Shown here in pieces: positions 37,301 through 48,105 of a stretch of 64,000 nucleotides of DNA. The translations under genes were made by a program, and so were the position numbers. Below the pieces are notes generated by a model. That model was not told where the DNA came from. It searched no databases and saw nothing but the letters and a program-made list of their open reading frames with translations. Each line of letters begins with the position of its first letter. Positions within the stretch are counted from its first letter, which is position 1. Source of the stretch: Plicaturopsis crispa FD-325 SS-3 (Eukaryota; Basidiomycota; Agaricomycetes; Amylocorticiales; Amylocorticiaceae); the NCBI GenBank assembly GCA_000827205.1, contig KN832556.1:865198-929197 (forward strand), in the 5' to 3' direction.

Positions 37301-38925
37301 GTGCCAACGGCCTAGCGCTATATGATCTTTCTTCGCAACAGTGGGATCTTTCGAATCTGCAGCCGTTGTCAGCGTCGTCAGGCTCTTCGGTAGTCGTGCG
37401 CTCGATCACAACGTCCCAGGCAAAAGCAGATACCATCATCATAGCTGGAACGTTCGCGCAAGCAGGCTCGTTGACCTGCCAATCCATCTGCTCATTCGAC
37501 ACGTCGACCAAGCAGTGGAATGCGCTCGGCAGTGGTATACAGGGCGAGGTTGCGGCGGTATCGTATGCTGGTGTGAGTACTCTTCCCAAAAACACGATGT
37601 TACGTTCGCTCACTTTGTGAACCGAAGGATAACCAAGACCTGCTTGTTGCATCCGGGTCTATCGCGTTATCGGGAAATACTGCTACCAACGTGGTGGAAT
37701 TTGCGTTTGCAAATGGCACTTGGGCCCCACTCGGATCAGGTTCAGATCTTCCTGGTCCAGTCACGGCGCTTGCAGTAAACGCTGCAAATGCGAGTAGCAT
37801 ATTTGCTGCAGGACGGTACGTCTACGGAGACGTCTTACATATCTAGCGACATTTCTGACACCTTGCCCAGGTCCACTGATGGAACCTCTTCATTCTTGTC
37901 GTTTTGGAATGGTGCTTCATGGACTGAACTCGGTGCGTTTCACTCCATCGCGCATCTTATTGTATATCCTTACGCGGATATGGCATGTAGGCTCGACGCT
38001 GCAGGGCTCTACAAATATTACCCAGCTAGCAATGGTGCCCTTGCAAGACACTCATTCTGCAAACGGCGTTATCCAGCAGGATCGTATGCTTCTAGTGTCT
38101 GGTGCACTGGCGGATTCATCCTTTGGCACCGCTTCCTCGGCGCTGTTCGATGGTCAAACATTCATCCCATACATCATGTCGTCTTCGTCATCCGGTCAGC
38201 CAGGAGTAGTATCTTCGCTTTTCAATTCCATCGCCAGCTTTAGCTTCAGTCAACGCCGTCAGTAACTCTTTTTTTCTGGGGTGCTCCATTTATTTACATG
38301 CATATGTCACAGACTTCCTAGCGGTCGGCGTTGTCATCCTTATCTCCATCGCCATCGCGGCGGGCGTGGTGTTCCTTCTTGCTCTGATCGGCATTCTTTG
38401 GACGTTGTTCTCTCGGAGGGACGACAAGCTCAACAAGTTCGACGCCGCCGAAGCTGAAGATGACGATTCGGCCCATCATCGCCCGTCCTCTCTACTCGAA
38501 CACATCAACGCCGCGACGCGGACTACGATCATGGGCGGAAGCAGCCCGTACGCCGAGAAAGAGGACGAGCTCGCTGCGGCAGGCGCAGCCGGTGCTGCTG
38601 GTGCGCACGAGAACAACCCCTTCGGACCCGACGCGAGCAATTACATGCGCGCGGAGACGCCGTCGGATGCCTTCGGTGGTGGTATGGGAGAAGAAGAAAT
38701 GAGCAGACCAGCACATGCGCGATACTCGTTCGATGGCTCCGGCGAGGGCGAGTTACCACTGACCGCCGGGATAGAAGTAGAAGTTTTGGACGACCGGGAT
38801 CCTGCGTATGTCCGCTCCTTCTACTTGATGCTTGCATTTCTGACCAGTAGCATTGCAGCTGGTGGTACGCACGGGACCTGCGAACTGGTCAGGAAGGTGT
38901 GGTCCCTGCTTCGTATTTGTACTAG
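34301..38925 (+). CDS. RAX2: RAX2-type cortical polarity marker with C-terminal SH3 domain
   Basis: Seven exons code for about 1428 residues. A signal peptide (LASRLPLLVLLFANVVLA) precedes a very long extracellular part with repeated Kelch/beta-propeller-like units: IGGSFSS, FGGNFSLSGG, YVGGSFTDTNGG, IGGNFSFSSGS and YVGGEFTLSG, each followed by a block on 'balance of the tally' such as NQWNALQAGL or KQWNALGSGIQG. Many N-glycosylation sites (NGT, NSS, NFS) fit a surface protein. One transmembrane helix (VVILISIAIAAGVVFLLALI) leads to a cytosolic tail of about 170 residues. After the last intron the tail ends in an SH3 fold: ARYSFDGSGEGELPLTAG, EVEVLDDRDPAWWYARDL and GQEGVVPASYLY. Rax2 marks bud sites and growth poles in fungi; the yeast protein is not known to end in SH3. 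The start at 34301 is preferred over an upstream in-frame ATG at 34229. Confidence 0.9.
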
Positions 38926-39204
38926 TCTTGCATCTTTTCGTCGTTTTCCCTCTTGTCGTTGTCGTTCGCATTTCATACTATACCCTTTACAGTAGATCAG
39001 CCCACTGGCTGTTCAGCCCTACGCATAGAACACTTTGTCGTCGTAATCGTTTTGTCGCGGTCGTCTATGTGATCCTGGCCTGCATAGGACCCACTTCAAG
39101 TAATATGCTCTCATGCAGTCATTTGCAAGTACAGATAAATCTAAGAACGATACACCTGATAGATGTACATGGATGATACAAAGGCACTCGCATACACGCC
39201 GTTC

Positions 39205-40750
39205 TCATTGAAGAAGAGGATCGCTATGAAGCAATTTGTTAGCGGGAGGATCCAATCAGCGTAAAAGAATAGCACGTACCGGAAATGTTTCTGGTGGTTC
39301 CCAATGAATCCGATTTTCGTCTTGAAATCCTCCCTCCGCTTCTGGTCCCGGAACTCACGTACATGGCGACCAGCCTCCCTAGCCTCACCGCGATTCCTCG
39401 CCTTCACCACTTGTGTGCCACTGCCATATGCTCCAAAGCCACCCTTGAGAGGTACGAGTGCGGAGTTCTTGTCCGCGAGCAAGCGCCGAACAAGCGCGGC
39501 GCCGGAGTTGGGATCCTCCGACTTGTTGCCGCGTCCTGGGAAGGACTGCGCGTAGTAGCGACGCATACTCCGGTGGCCAATACGCGCACCAGACGGGAGT
39601 ACTAGCTCGAGATGGGAATCGCCGTACGTGATTTGATTGTCCGGAAGGCTCTCGTCGTCGGAATCATCGTCTGAGTCCTCATCGGAGGCAGATTCGTCGA
39701 CCACTTCATCCGCTTCCTCGCCATCGTCTTCCTCAACATTCTCCCATTCCTGTTCTTCGACCACAGCCGCTTTCTTCTTCTTCTTTTCGGGAGGCGGAGT
39801 TGGGTACGACGATGAGAAGTCGTAGAAGTCCGAGATTTCCAGTTTGTCGTTCTCGGCGTCGTATGCGATCTTGCAATGACCTTTGTCAAGCATGTGTTTC
39901 CGCACGGCCTCTAACGTACGGAACTCTCTGCCCTTCCCATTGCAGTGTATGCAGACGTTTCCCACCGCGATCTTTTCCCCGAGATAGGTAATGAGGCCTG
40001 TGATATCCACAAGATAATCGGCGTCCGGGATGAAAAACGAGTGTACCGTGGACATATGGGTTAAGTTGTCGTCGAGGGTGGAGAACGTTTGGGGGCAAAA
40101 GAGACAGTTCGTGGGGGAGAGTCGCGAGCGGGCGGCGGCGATTTTTTCGTCGATAGTCTGATTGATCTCATCCTCCGAAGCGTCATCGTCTGCAGATAAT
40201 GTGAACGGTTTATGAGGGGCCGATGGAGCCTCGGTTTCGGCAGGAGGCGAGTCTGGCCGTACGGGATGGGATGGAACGGTCTCTTCTGCAGCCGGTTCAG
40301 CGTTTGTTTGGATCCCTGGCCTCGCTGCCGCTTTGATCTCGTTTTCCCTGTGCTTCTTGGAGTTGACATGAGAGCGGTATGCATTCTCGGTAGTATATGT
40401 TTTACTTAAGACGATGAACAACCGAGATCAGTGTATGCCCACCGACTAAGATGTTGCGACACTTACTTGCATATTTCGCATGTAGTATCCTTTGCTGACG
40501 CCATGATCGCTGTCTCCGCTCGCCGTTCGAGCACTTTCTGATTGAAGACGACAACACTGACGGGTGGCAGCGAGGCCACCCGTCGTTTCATGTTGTACCT
40601 ATGGTGGTCCGAGCGATAATGGACTCCTGTTTATCTTATGAGCTATGTTTCGACCCTAGGATCTGTGCACATACTTTGCTCCTCGGCGGAATGAAACGCG
40701 ATCGAGCATGAAAGACATGTGTACAGGATCTGTTCTGGAGTAGGCTCCAT
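39205..40750 (-). CDS. REI1: Cytoplasmic 60S ribosome biogenesis factor REI1 (ZNF622 family)
   Basis: Four exons give 459 residues. REI1 acts late in 60S assembly in the cytoplasm, probing the exit tunnel and helping recycle export factors. Zinc fingers in order: YTCLSCSIAFHSAEEQRVHY with SDHHRYNMKRRV (split by intron 1), CEICNKTYTTENAYRSH (split by intron 2), CLFCPQTFSTLDDNLTHM with VHSFFIP, and CIHCNGKGREFRTLEAVRKH. A family block LVDITGLITYLGEKIAVGN lies between the last two. A strongly acidic segment (VEEDDGEEADEVVDESASDE) follows. The C-terminus is basic and ends QKHFRDPLLQ, as in homologs. The first exon is the short one at 40675-40750; a start at the internal methionine 40504 would lose the first zinc finger. 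Confidence 0.95.
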
Positions 40751-41060
40751 GGTAGGAATGTTACAATTTCCGCTGAAGGTCAAGTTGGAGGATGCAGGCG
40801 ATAACCAAGTACAGAAAGGAGGATATCGACTTTTTCTGTCAGCGGCGTTTGCCACGTGGCCTCGAGTCAATGCGGCTCTTCGTCGAGGCGGAGTCAAATG
40901 TGCTCAGATTGAGACAGTGCACAACCTTAGACTGGGACCCAGCAAAATTATTTCAGAGCACTGATAGCACGGTGCCGTCGTCAAACGAGATCTCGACCAT
41001 GGTAGCAGCACGCATAGATACGAAGCATAGACAAAAGGTACACAGGTAATATTTATTTGA
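40751..41060. other. REI1 upstream region and 3' flank of PP2C copy B
   Basis: 310 bp without a convincing frame. It should contain the REI1 promoter at its left side; no specific site is identified. Confidence 0.5.
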
Positions 41061-42517
41061 TCACAATTTACGAACCAGGATGGTCGTATCATCCATCCAG
41101 TGTGTAGTCATCTCTACCGTCAACATCCTGGACACCTTATTCTCGTCATCCCCACCAAGCGCCTCGCGCAGTAGCCGCAGCGCCTTGTTTTTATAACCCT
41201 GCCTCGGCTTTCCGTTCGCCACAATGTCCACCCACAATTTCCCAAGGGTGGGGATATCCGGCCCACCGCCACCAATCAAGTCCGGATCCATGAGGCCATC
41301 GGAACACATTATGAGTAGGCGCTCCTGGCCTTTCGAGAGAGTGAGGTCGACGTGCTGTACGTCCGGTTTCGCCGACATGTACGGGGGCGTCAGGTTTCGC
41401 GGCGTCACGTCCTCCAGTTTCGAGGACTTGAGAACAAACCCAGGGTTGGAGTTGAAAAACACACGGTCGAGCCAGATTCGGGGAAATTTGAAAAAGTAAT
41501 CCCCAAGCGCTATTTTTTGGGACGACGGCGTAAGTCATAAATGAAAATGACGACGACGAAGAGATTACTGACATCGCGTGACAGCAATTGAACCTAGCAC
41601 CCTGTTTCTCAAAACACATTCTTCCTCGCCAGGGTGCTCCGACCGAATACGTTCAGCCTCGACTGGGTCAGCACCGTTGTGGTTCGAGCTGAGCACAGAT
41701 GTGGTCCAGTCGCCAGGTTTACCCTTGGCCTTGACACCTAAAACTGTGTTCGGTTATTAGAAAGTGAATGCGGCTCCATGCAAGTCGAAAGAGCCCATAC
41801 TTGCTTGACAATCTCCGCAGCTTGCCACCCAGAGATTCTCCTTCTTCGGGTCGATCAACGTGACAAGGACGGTGGAGCCGCGCATGGCGCGCAATACTTT
41901 GATAGAGTTCTTGCCCCCAGTGGCCTGGTCATTGATAACAGCACGGATCTCATCGTCCGTGAGGGCAGAGAGCGCGACCTCGCCTCCAGGAAAGATATCC
42001 TGGACCGCCTTGCCAATGCGGTCGTCAAAATCGATGATAGCTTTGGAAAGAACACCGGAAATTTCGGCGTAGTCGAGCTTCTTGCTGCCTGCAGTCGAGA
42101 ACGCAGCAGAAAGTGAGGACTCGATGAACAAGGGAAGCGCGGCAACGGCAAAATTAGCGGTCTCTTCCCCTCCGTGACCTGTGCAGATGTGAGGTGAGTT
42201 ACGTCCTATCCAAGATATTGCTCCTTACCGTCAAATATAGCGGAGAAAGCCCATTTTCCGCCCGCAATATCCCACTCAGATACTGCATACCTATCTTGGC
42301 TTCGCTCCTCGGGATTAGGGCAAGGTTGAATGGTAACACAGTCGGTCTCGCCAATAGTCTTAGCTTCCGCTAGCCTCGTCAGCTCCGCGGTAAGTGCAGA
42401 TCCAGAGAGTTGACGGTATGTCCAGGTTCCGTATTCCGGACCCCATCCCATATCTGTTTGGAGTGGCATGACGCGGGGTGGTTTCTTGGGGTGTGTATAT
42501 GGCCGTATCATTTCCAA
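41061..42517 (-). CDS. PP2C-family protein phosphatase (PDP/Ptc5-like), copy B
   Basis: Paralog of the phosphatase at 23893-25366, about 17 kb away on the same strand. About 450 residues in five or so exons. Motifs: TWTYRQLSGSALTAELTRLA (copy A has TYRILSEPLLTAELARVS), DRYAVSEWDIAGGKWAFSAI, metal site DGHGGEETANFAV split by intron 1 at the same codon as in A, LWVASCGDCQA, NRVLGSIAVTR followed by ALGDYFFKFP, LLIMCSDGLMDPD, and DDTTILVRKL. All metal ligands are present and the DGHGG is canonical, unlike A. Shared intron positions show that the two genes arose by duplication before the exons diverged. The substrate is not deducible; the branch includes pyruvate-dehydrogenase phosphatases. Confidence 0.88.
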
Positions 42518-43433
42518 GCCGGAAGGCTACTTATACAGAAAGACGGGCTGTGAGAGCGGCTATGGGCGGAGGGCATATTGCGATTCGCGCGGCGGGGCAA
42601 AGGGTCAATAGTGGGCAAAGGGCAGACATAGCCCAGTACATACCACGTGTATATATCACAGGAGTACAGCAGTGGGCGCTACAGAGGCAGTATCGATGAT
42701 AAATCTCCCGTCCAATATGCTGGTCAAATGCACTTCAATATAAGCAGGAACATAGAATTTCGTGCGGAGGCGTACCGGGTGCAATTGACTTGGAAGCCGT
42801 TAAGGTCGCGAATAGTACAACGAGTACACAACAGAAAATTTTGTGGAAACACAATGCGATGTTACAGATTCTCGTTACAAAGATGGAGCGCTAGAGCAGT
42901 CCCCTCGCTCTACATCGGCGAACCGGACATCAGTAGTCATCCTTGAGGGCGCCTCCGAAGCTAACACCAGTGCGTACCGCAGTATGTGATTGTGCTGGAT
43001 ACAGCTGAAATTTCTGAGCCAGTAGGTGGAATCCAAGTTGCTACGGTGCACTCCGTATTTTTCACGCCCTGTTGTGCGACAACGATGGGGGAAAGAAACA
43101 AGTGCGATCAGCTGCTGTCGCGAACTTCAAAGTCGCGCCCATTCAGGGGTTAATTTTGCACCATGTGACTACGTTCCCCGACATACGCGACGCCACAAAA
43201 CATACAAGAAACCCCTCCGGATCCCCGCCTGTTCATTCTCTCCTCCTGCAGCTCGAAACTATCTCCTATTGCTTTATTTAATTATTCTTCTGTCACAATA
43301 CTGGTCTTTCCGGGACCTTCTGCCACATCTTTCCTTGAACTCAATTAGCCCAGGCTGGCCAAGGATCTCTATCACGACACCCTCTTAATCACAAATCGGC
43401 CAGGAAAACAAACTACACGCTCATCTCCAACGT
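42518..43433. other. Intergenic, no gene seen
   Basis: About 915 bp between divergent genes. Frames at 43026-43388 and 42647-42946 on the + strand have no family resemblance. A pyrimidine-rich stretch (tctcctcctgcagctcg) near 43240-43260 and a CT-rich leader before 43434 are compatible with the promoter of the next gene. Confidence 0.5.
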
Positions 43434-45203
43434 ATGCATTCTCTAGCGGCGTTGATCGCGATAGCTGCTACCAGTATCCTAGGATTCACCGTCGGCGGCA
43501 TTTTCTGGTACCGATGGCACCAGCGGCATCGGGGCCTCCCAGCGTTTCTCGAACAACCTATCCACTCCTCCGTCGCGCCCTTCCCGTTTCTTGAAGTCAA
43601 GACCAGGCCGAGCGTCTCGCATAGCAGCCCCCATGTATCTCTAAGCGCGAAACCAGTACACTCACCGCTGGAGCGGGAACCACGGAAGGCGATGTCTTTG
43701 CACTTCGCCCTCCCCATCCAGACACGCGCACCGGACTCGGCCGACGCCGTGATTATGCGGAGTATTGCCGCGGCGGGAGTGCCCCAGTCTTATGAGACGC
43801 GCACTGTTGTTCTTCTTGAGCCGGCACAAGATCACGTTGAGTCTGCAGCGGGCATAGCGGAAGTGCTCTCAACCGAGGTCAGCGAAAAGCGGTTGCATGA
43901 AACTACCACGCAGCTTGTATTCAGTGCTCCTCCACTTGCTTCCTATCCCAAGACGGAACACCCACAATCGCCGACAGCGGATTCCACTCTGGACGTCGAC
44001 TCTGCAGCAAGCATGGCGGATGTGCTCTCGACCGAGGTCAGCGAAAACCGGTTGCATGGAATTACCACGCAGCTTGTATCCATTGCTCCTCCGCCTGCTG
44101 CCCATCACAAGAGGGAGCACCCTCAGTCGCCGACAACGGATTCCACTCAAGCCGGACACGATGACTCTGCCCCGAAGGAACAGCCAGAGGTCGTCCACAC
44201 ACAGGCACAGGCGGCCCCGTCGATTCTATCCGAACAGAAAGATCTCACGGACCCTGCACCACCTACGATCGACCCGAGTCAGCTTCCCGCAGCACAGAAC
44301 ACATCATCACCGCCTACCATGTCCTCAACGCCACCCACGACTGGCGCGCCCTTGTTACTACCAACCAAGGCATCGCTGGAGCTCTCTGACCCCACCAAGT
44401 ACGAATTTCTGAGACAGCCGCCCGTAGCACATTATATAGCTCGCACCCACCGTCAAGCAAAGAAGCGACCCCATCGGCGACCGACGACGCATAGCTACGC
44501 CGCGTGGTTGACGAATGTACCACAACCGATGTGGCCCGCGGAAGCCCAAGATGGTCAGTTGCACGCGCGCGGGGACTCGAAAGATACATTCGCCACCGCG
44601 CACCTTACGGGACCAGAATCGAATTCGGGCGAGACGAAGGCCACATCGTCTATCTCGGCTCCATTGCTGCCTACGCGAGAGGACACATACAATGCAGTCC
44701 TTGGAAGCACCAGCCTCTCAACGGTACCACTGCGAATTCCGAGAACGCACGATCGACCAGCTGCCGGGAAGGAGAACGATGCCGGACCCCACCTCACGAC
44801 GCCCGTGCGCAAATCGCGGGGCCATTCTCGAGCAGGGATAACCAGCACGCCGAAACTTCTGCGCGCGGACGCGATCCTCCTACCGCGGAGCCCCGTCTCC
44901 ACGTCGTCTCTGCACCCTCTGTCGCCGAGGAATCCACACCAGCAGCCGAGCGTGTCGAAAATGAGTAGCGCGCCAAGCGTGCCCCGCATCGTACTTTCTC
45001 CACCACCGAAGGACGAGCGGAGGGTCAGATTACGCGGGACCAGTACGGAAGCCAAAGGACGTGATCTTTTCCTGGTCTCCGCTACGAAGACGCCACTAGA
45101 GGTCTCGATGATATTGCCGTGCCTCGACTTCAACATGGATTTCGACCTGCAATTGAGTGCTGTGGCGGACGTCGGCTCGCCTACTCCTAGTCGTCGACTG
45201 TGA
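43434..45203 (+). CDS. Hypothetical single-pass membrane protein with internal duplication
   Basis: Uninterrupted frame of 589 codons. The N-terminal helix (LAALIAIAATSILGFTVGGI) is followed by WYRWHQRHRG, a type III signal-anchor pattern that would leave the long tail in the cytosol. The tail is rich in Ser, Thr, Pro and His and is probably disordered. A 53-residue unit is tandemly duplicated (about 135-187 and 188-240), sharing EVLSTEVSE/DVLSTEVSE, TTQLV and EHPQSPT; the DNA copies are 159 bp apart in unit length and still about 75 percent alike. Near the end, LPCLDFNMDFDLQLSAV forms a hydrophobic-acidic motif. I recognise no family. Length and codon use support a real gene; the exact start could be this ATG only. 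Confidence 0.65.
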   Translation: MHSLAALIAIAATSILGFTVGGIFWYRWHQRHRGLPAFLEQPIHSSVAPFPFLEVKTRPSVSHSSPHVSLSAKPVHSPLEREPRKAMSLHFALPIQTRAPDSADAVIMRSIAAAGVPQSYETRTVVLLEPAQDHVESAAGIAEVLSTEVSEKRLHETTTQLVFSAPPLASYPKTEHPQSPTADSTLDVDSAASMADVLSTEVSENRLHGITTQLVSIAPPPAAHHKREHPQSPTTDSTQAGHDDSAPKEQPEVVHTQAQAAPSILSEQKDLTDPAPPTIDPSQLPAAQNTSSPPTMSSTPPTTGAPLLLPTKASLELSDPTKYEFLRQPPVAHYIARTHRQAKKRPHRRPTTHSYAAWLTNVPQPMWPAEAQDGQLHARGDSKDTFATAHLTGPESNSGETKATSSISAPLLPTREDTYNAVLGSTSLSTVPLRIPRTHDRPAAGKENDAGPHLTTPVRKSRGHSRAGITSTPKLLRADAILLPRSPVSTSSLHPLSPRNPHQQPSVSKMSSAPSVPRIVLSPPPKDERRVRLRGTSTEAKGRDLFLVSATKTPLEVSMILPCLDFNMDFDLQLSAVADVGSPTPSRRL

Positions 45204-45518
45204 ATGCTTGTATTATTACAATTCCTTGCGGTATACTATGCGCCGTACCACTTCTAGGTTGTCGTACCGTCCCCGATCTAAACATAACTCTCCTCAACTA
45301 ACGGTCAACAAGCATGTGGCAAACTTACAACGCTGCTCACTATCCGTTGTTTACGAACTGACGCAGACTGAACAGCAGGGGTTTCCAGATAATAATGATT
45401 GCTGCGGACGCCAGTCAAACCAACGGCAAAAGGCAAGAAAATATACTGTAGGACAGTGATGGACATATTTGTACAGTCTAGAAGACGATCATGCTTTCGT
45501 GCCCTGGGATCCATTTCG
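45204..45518. other. 3' flanks of two convergent genes
   Basis: 315 bp between the stop of the 589-codon gene and the end of THO1. Nothing coding is seen. Confidence 0.5.
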
Positions 45519-46536
45519 TCAGTTTGACCACTAAGCGACAAAGACATCAAAGCAACTCACAAATCTCTCTGCCCTCTTCCTCCGTCTCTCCAACTCTTCC
45601 GCATCGACAGCTTCCACGGGCGCGGTGCGTTTCTGCCCTCTTGGAGGAGAAGCGGTAGTCCCAAATCGTGCCGCTCTGACTTGAAGCTTATCGGGATCCT
45701 ATACCCAATAAGTGGCGCATCCCACAGAAGGCAGGCAAAGGATACGCACGTCAACGGTGGACGGTGCAGGCTTAGCCGCGCGCGCGCCATTCTTGGGCGC
45801 GGCAGCTTTCTTGGCAGCAGCCGGCTTGGCCTCTACTACGGGTATGCCGAACCGAGCCGCACGCGCTTTCCGCTTCTCTAGCTCCTCGTCCTCTGCTGCA
45901 GATTTGGCTGCAGTTTCTGCGGCAGTTGGAGCGGCGGGCGGGACTTGCGGTGCCTAAAGTTGTGACGAGTGAGCCTATGACAAGGATGGTGCAAGCACGA
46001 GTGGCTGACGGGCTTAGCGGGAGATTTCGGTGCGACAGCGGGCGCTGCCTTCTTCGGCGGCGACGAAGGCTTGGGCGGCGCAGGGGCCGGTGTTGGGGCT
46101 GGAGTGGGCTCTGAAGGGGGTGTGTCTTCGGCGTTCCAGTCGATGCTAGAATTTCCGGTCAGCAGTAGACATAATGTGGCGAAAGGCAAACTTGCTCTTC
46201 CGGTGGTGCTAACTGGATATGCCGGACATGTTAGCGGGACCGGGGACAGCCAGAAGCAAGAACGCGCACCAGATCATCATTAGAGGATGGCGGGGGTGCT
46301 GGGGCTGGCTTTGAGGATGCGGCGGACGGGTGTAGCTGGTTGTACACGTTAAGCGCGTTTGGACTGGCGATGATTTTTGCAATGAGATCCTGCTTGTTTG
46401 ACTTTGCTGGAACGGAGACAGCAGCTTTTGCGAGGATGTCCTTGAGGTCTACGACCTTGAGCGATTTTCTGTAGAGATATGATGAGCGGGCAGCTTGCAA
46501 AAGAGAGAGAGAGAAAGTATACAATTTTGAGTCCAT
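45519..46536 (-). CDS. THO1: SAP-domain mRNA export factor (THO1/SARNP type)
   Basis: Several short exons give roughly 230 residues. The start codon (46536) reads MDSKL and splices into a SAP domain: KSLKVVDLKDILAKAAVSV, PAKSNKQDLIAKII, a helix-turn-helix that binds DNA or RNA. An Ala/Pro-rich linker (PTPAPTPAPAPPKPSSPP) follows, then a repeated basic motif typical of Tho1/SARNP: KRKARAARFGIP, LQVRAARFGTT and RRKRAERF. The homologs work with TREX in packaging transcripts for export from the nucleus. The last exon is uncertain; I chose the first consensus acceptor, which gives a stop at 45519. It shares a 114-bp interval with HAP2 on the other strand. Confidence 0.85.
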
Positions 46537-46641
46537 TGCAATTGTCGCGGTTGAGAGCAAGGGGCGTTGTAAAGTCACGGGAAGGAGTGAGCGCCACTTT
46601 TGTTGGACCAACCGGTGCTCGTCGTTCCCTCTGTTTCCCTC

Positions 46642-46650
46642 AGCCAATCA
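46642..46650 (+). promoter_or_regulatory. CCAAT box (agCCAATCA) at the HAP2 start
   Basis: The string 'agccaatcaatgg' places a full CCAAT core two bases before the HAP2 start codon, within the 114-bp divergent promoter of THO1 and HAP2. CCAATCA is the preferred site of the fungal CCAAT-binding complex, of which HAP2 is a subunit. The position is unusually close to the ATG. On the opposite strand it would be about 110 bp upstream of THO1, a normal distance. Confidence 0.45.
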
Positions 46651-47830
46651 ATGGACGATGTCGTCGATCAGCTGTTTCCTACCGCTTATCACTTTAAATC
46701 CAACGACGACTTCAATCCGAACCACAATACCGCATTGAACTCGAACAACACCAATGGAAACGACTTGTATCACCAGTCCTTTTACCGCCACAACTACGAC
46801 GATCACCACTCCAGGAATGCTTCACCAGGCCCTTCGACCGCAGATACCACGCCCCATCGCAGGTCGCCCGTGAACGACCTCTTTTTGCCACAGCAGAGTC
46901 ACTCCGGGTTGCATCGTATCGGCGAGCATGGTCACCGCATCGATCGCCCAGAAGGCGACCATCCGGTCGATCAGATCAACGAGGATGGGCCCATAGACGA
47001 AGAGCCGCTCTATGTCAACGCGAAACAGTACTTTCGCATCCTCAAGCGTCGGGTAGCTAGAGCGAGGCTCGAAGAGGTGCACAGACTGTCCAGGCAGCGC
47101 AAAGTAAGTTCTCATCTACGCTCCTATTTCTTTCCATGTCGTTGAAATTTTCTTTCGTTAGCCATATCTTCATGAATCGCGCCACAAGCATGCTATGCGA
47201 CGACCTCGCGGGCCTGGCGGCCGGTTTCTTACTGCAGAGGAAATCGCTGCGCAAAAGGCTGCTGGTGTAGATGTTGGAGGTGCAGCGGCCCCTGAAGGGG
47301 AGCACGACGACGATGAAGACGATGGCAACTTGGATTTTAGCATGGAAGACGAGAGTACATCCATCGTCAAAACACACCCCATCCACGAGCCCTTGTCCCA
47401 GACGCAGAGCATGTCGGATACGAGCGCACTCAATCTCATGAATACATCGTACCCTCCGATTCATCACGCGTCTGGACCTCCGACCTCTCACGCTGGCCAC
47501 GCCTTCTCATCCTCCGATCAACAGGCTTCTGCACACCCACACATGCACCCCGTTCCTTCTCCTCTTCCACAGCCCGCTCCAGGTCCCAGTGGTGGCCACT
47601 CTCGAATGCAAAATTTCCAGGGAACTACTAACACGGCCCCCGTGACGCTGCGATCTCCGTATCCTCAGCAAATGCACCACGTCCCACATCCCCACGCGCA
47701 CGCTCGCCATCGCCACTCCCATCTCTTTGCCGAAAGGCTCTATGGCGGAAACGGGAACGTCTCCCCCATGTCGAACGCATCTGACATGCAGGGTGGTGGG
47801 GTGGAAGAAGGGAACGAGTCGTACAACTGA
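46651..47830 (+). CDS. HAP2: CCAAT-binding factor subunit HAP2 / NF-YA
   Basis: Two exons (46651-47103 and 47162-47830) give 373 residues. The core domain is complete: the subunit-association helix EEPLYVNAKQYFRILKRRVA and RARLEEVHRLSRQRK, then PYLHESRHKHAMRRPRGPGG with RFLTAEE, the DNA-contacting part that inserts into the CCAAT minor groove. The intron falls between the lysine of RQRK and PYLHES, at the border of the two halves. Flanks are rich in His, Asn, Ser and Pro. The nuclear protein pairs with HAP3/HAP5 and controls respiratory, iron and secondary-metabolism genes in fungi. An in-frame ATG at 46600 exists; MDDVVDQLFPTAYHF is preferred as the family-like start. Confidence 0.95.
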
Positions 47831-48105
47831 AAGTGGAGGGTACTTACATGGACTTCAAGTTCGTCTTATTCTTTGGTTTATTGCTTTGCAGGCTCTCGAA
47901 TATGTATGACTTCCTTCTGGGCGGGCTTAGTGGGGCCTGTCTTCTGCGACTGGCGATCTCACTACATAGACGTATCGTTTCGGTATAGAGAAAGTACATT
48001 ATCGATCTTCGTGTCTCCCATAATATCTAGCGTTGCTTTGTGAACATAGAATAGAATGCGTCTCCAGACATATACAGATGCTAAGTAATGAAGTGCAAGG
48101 TGATT

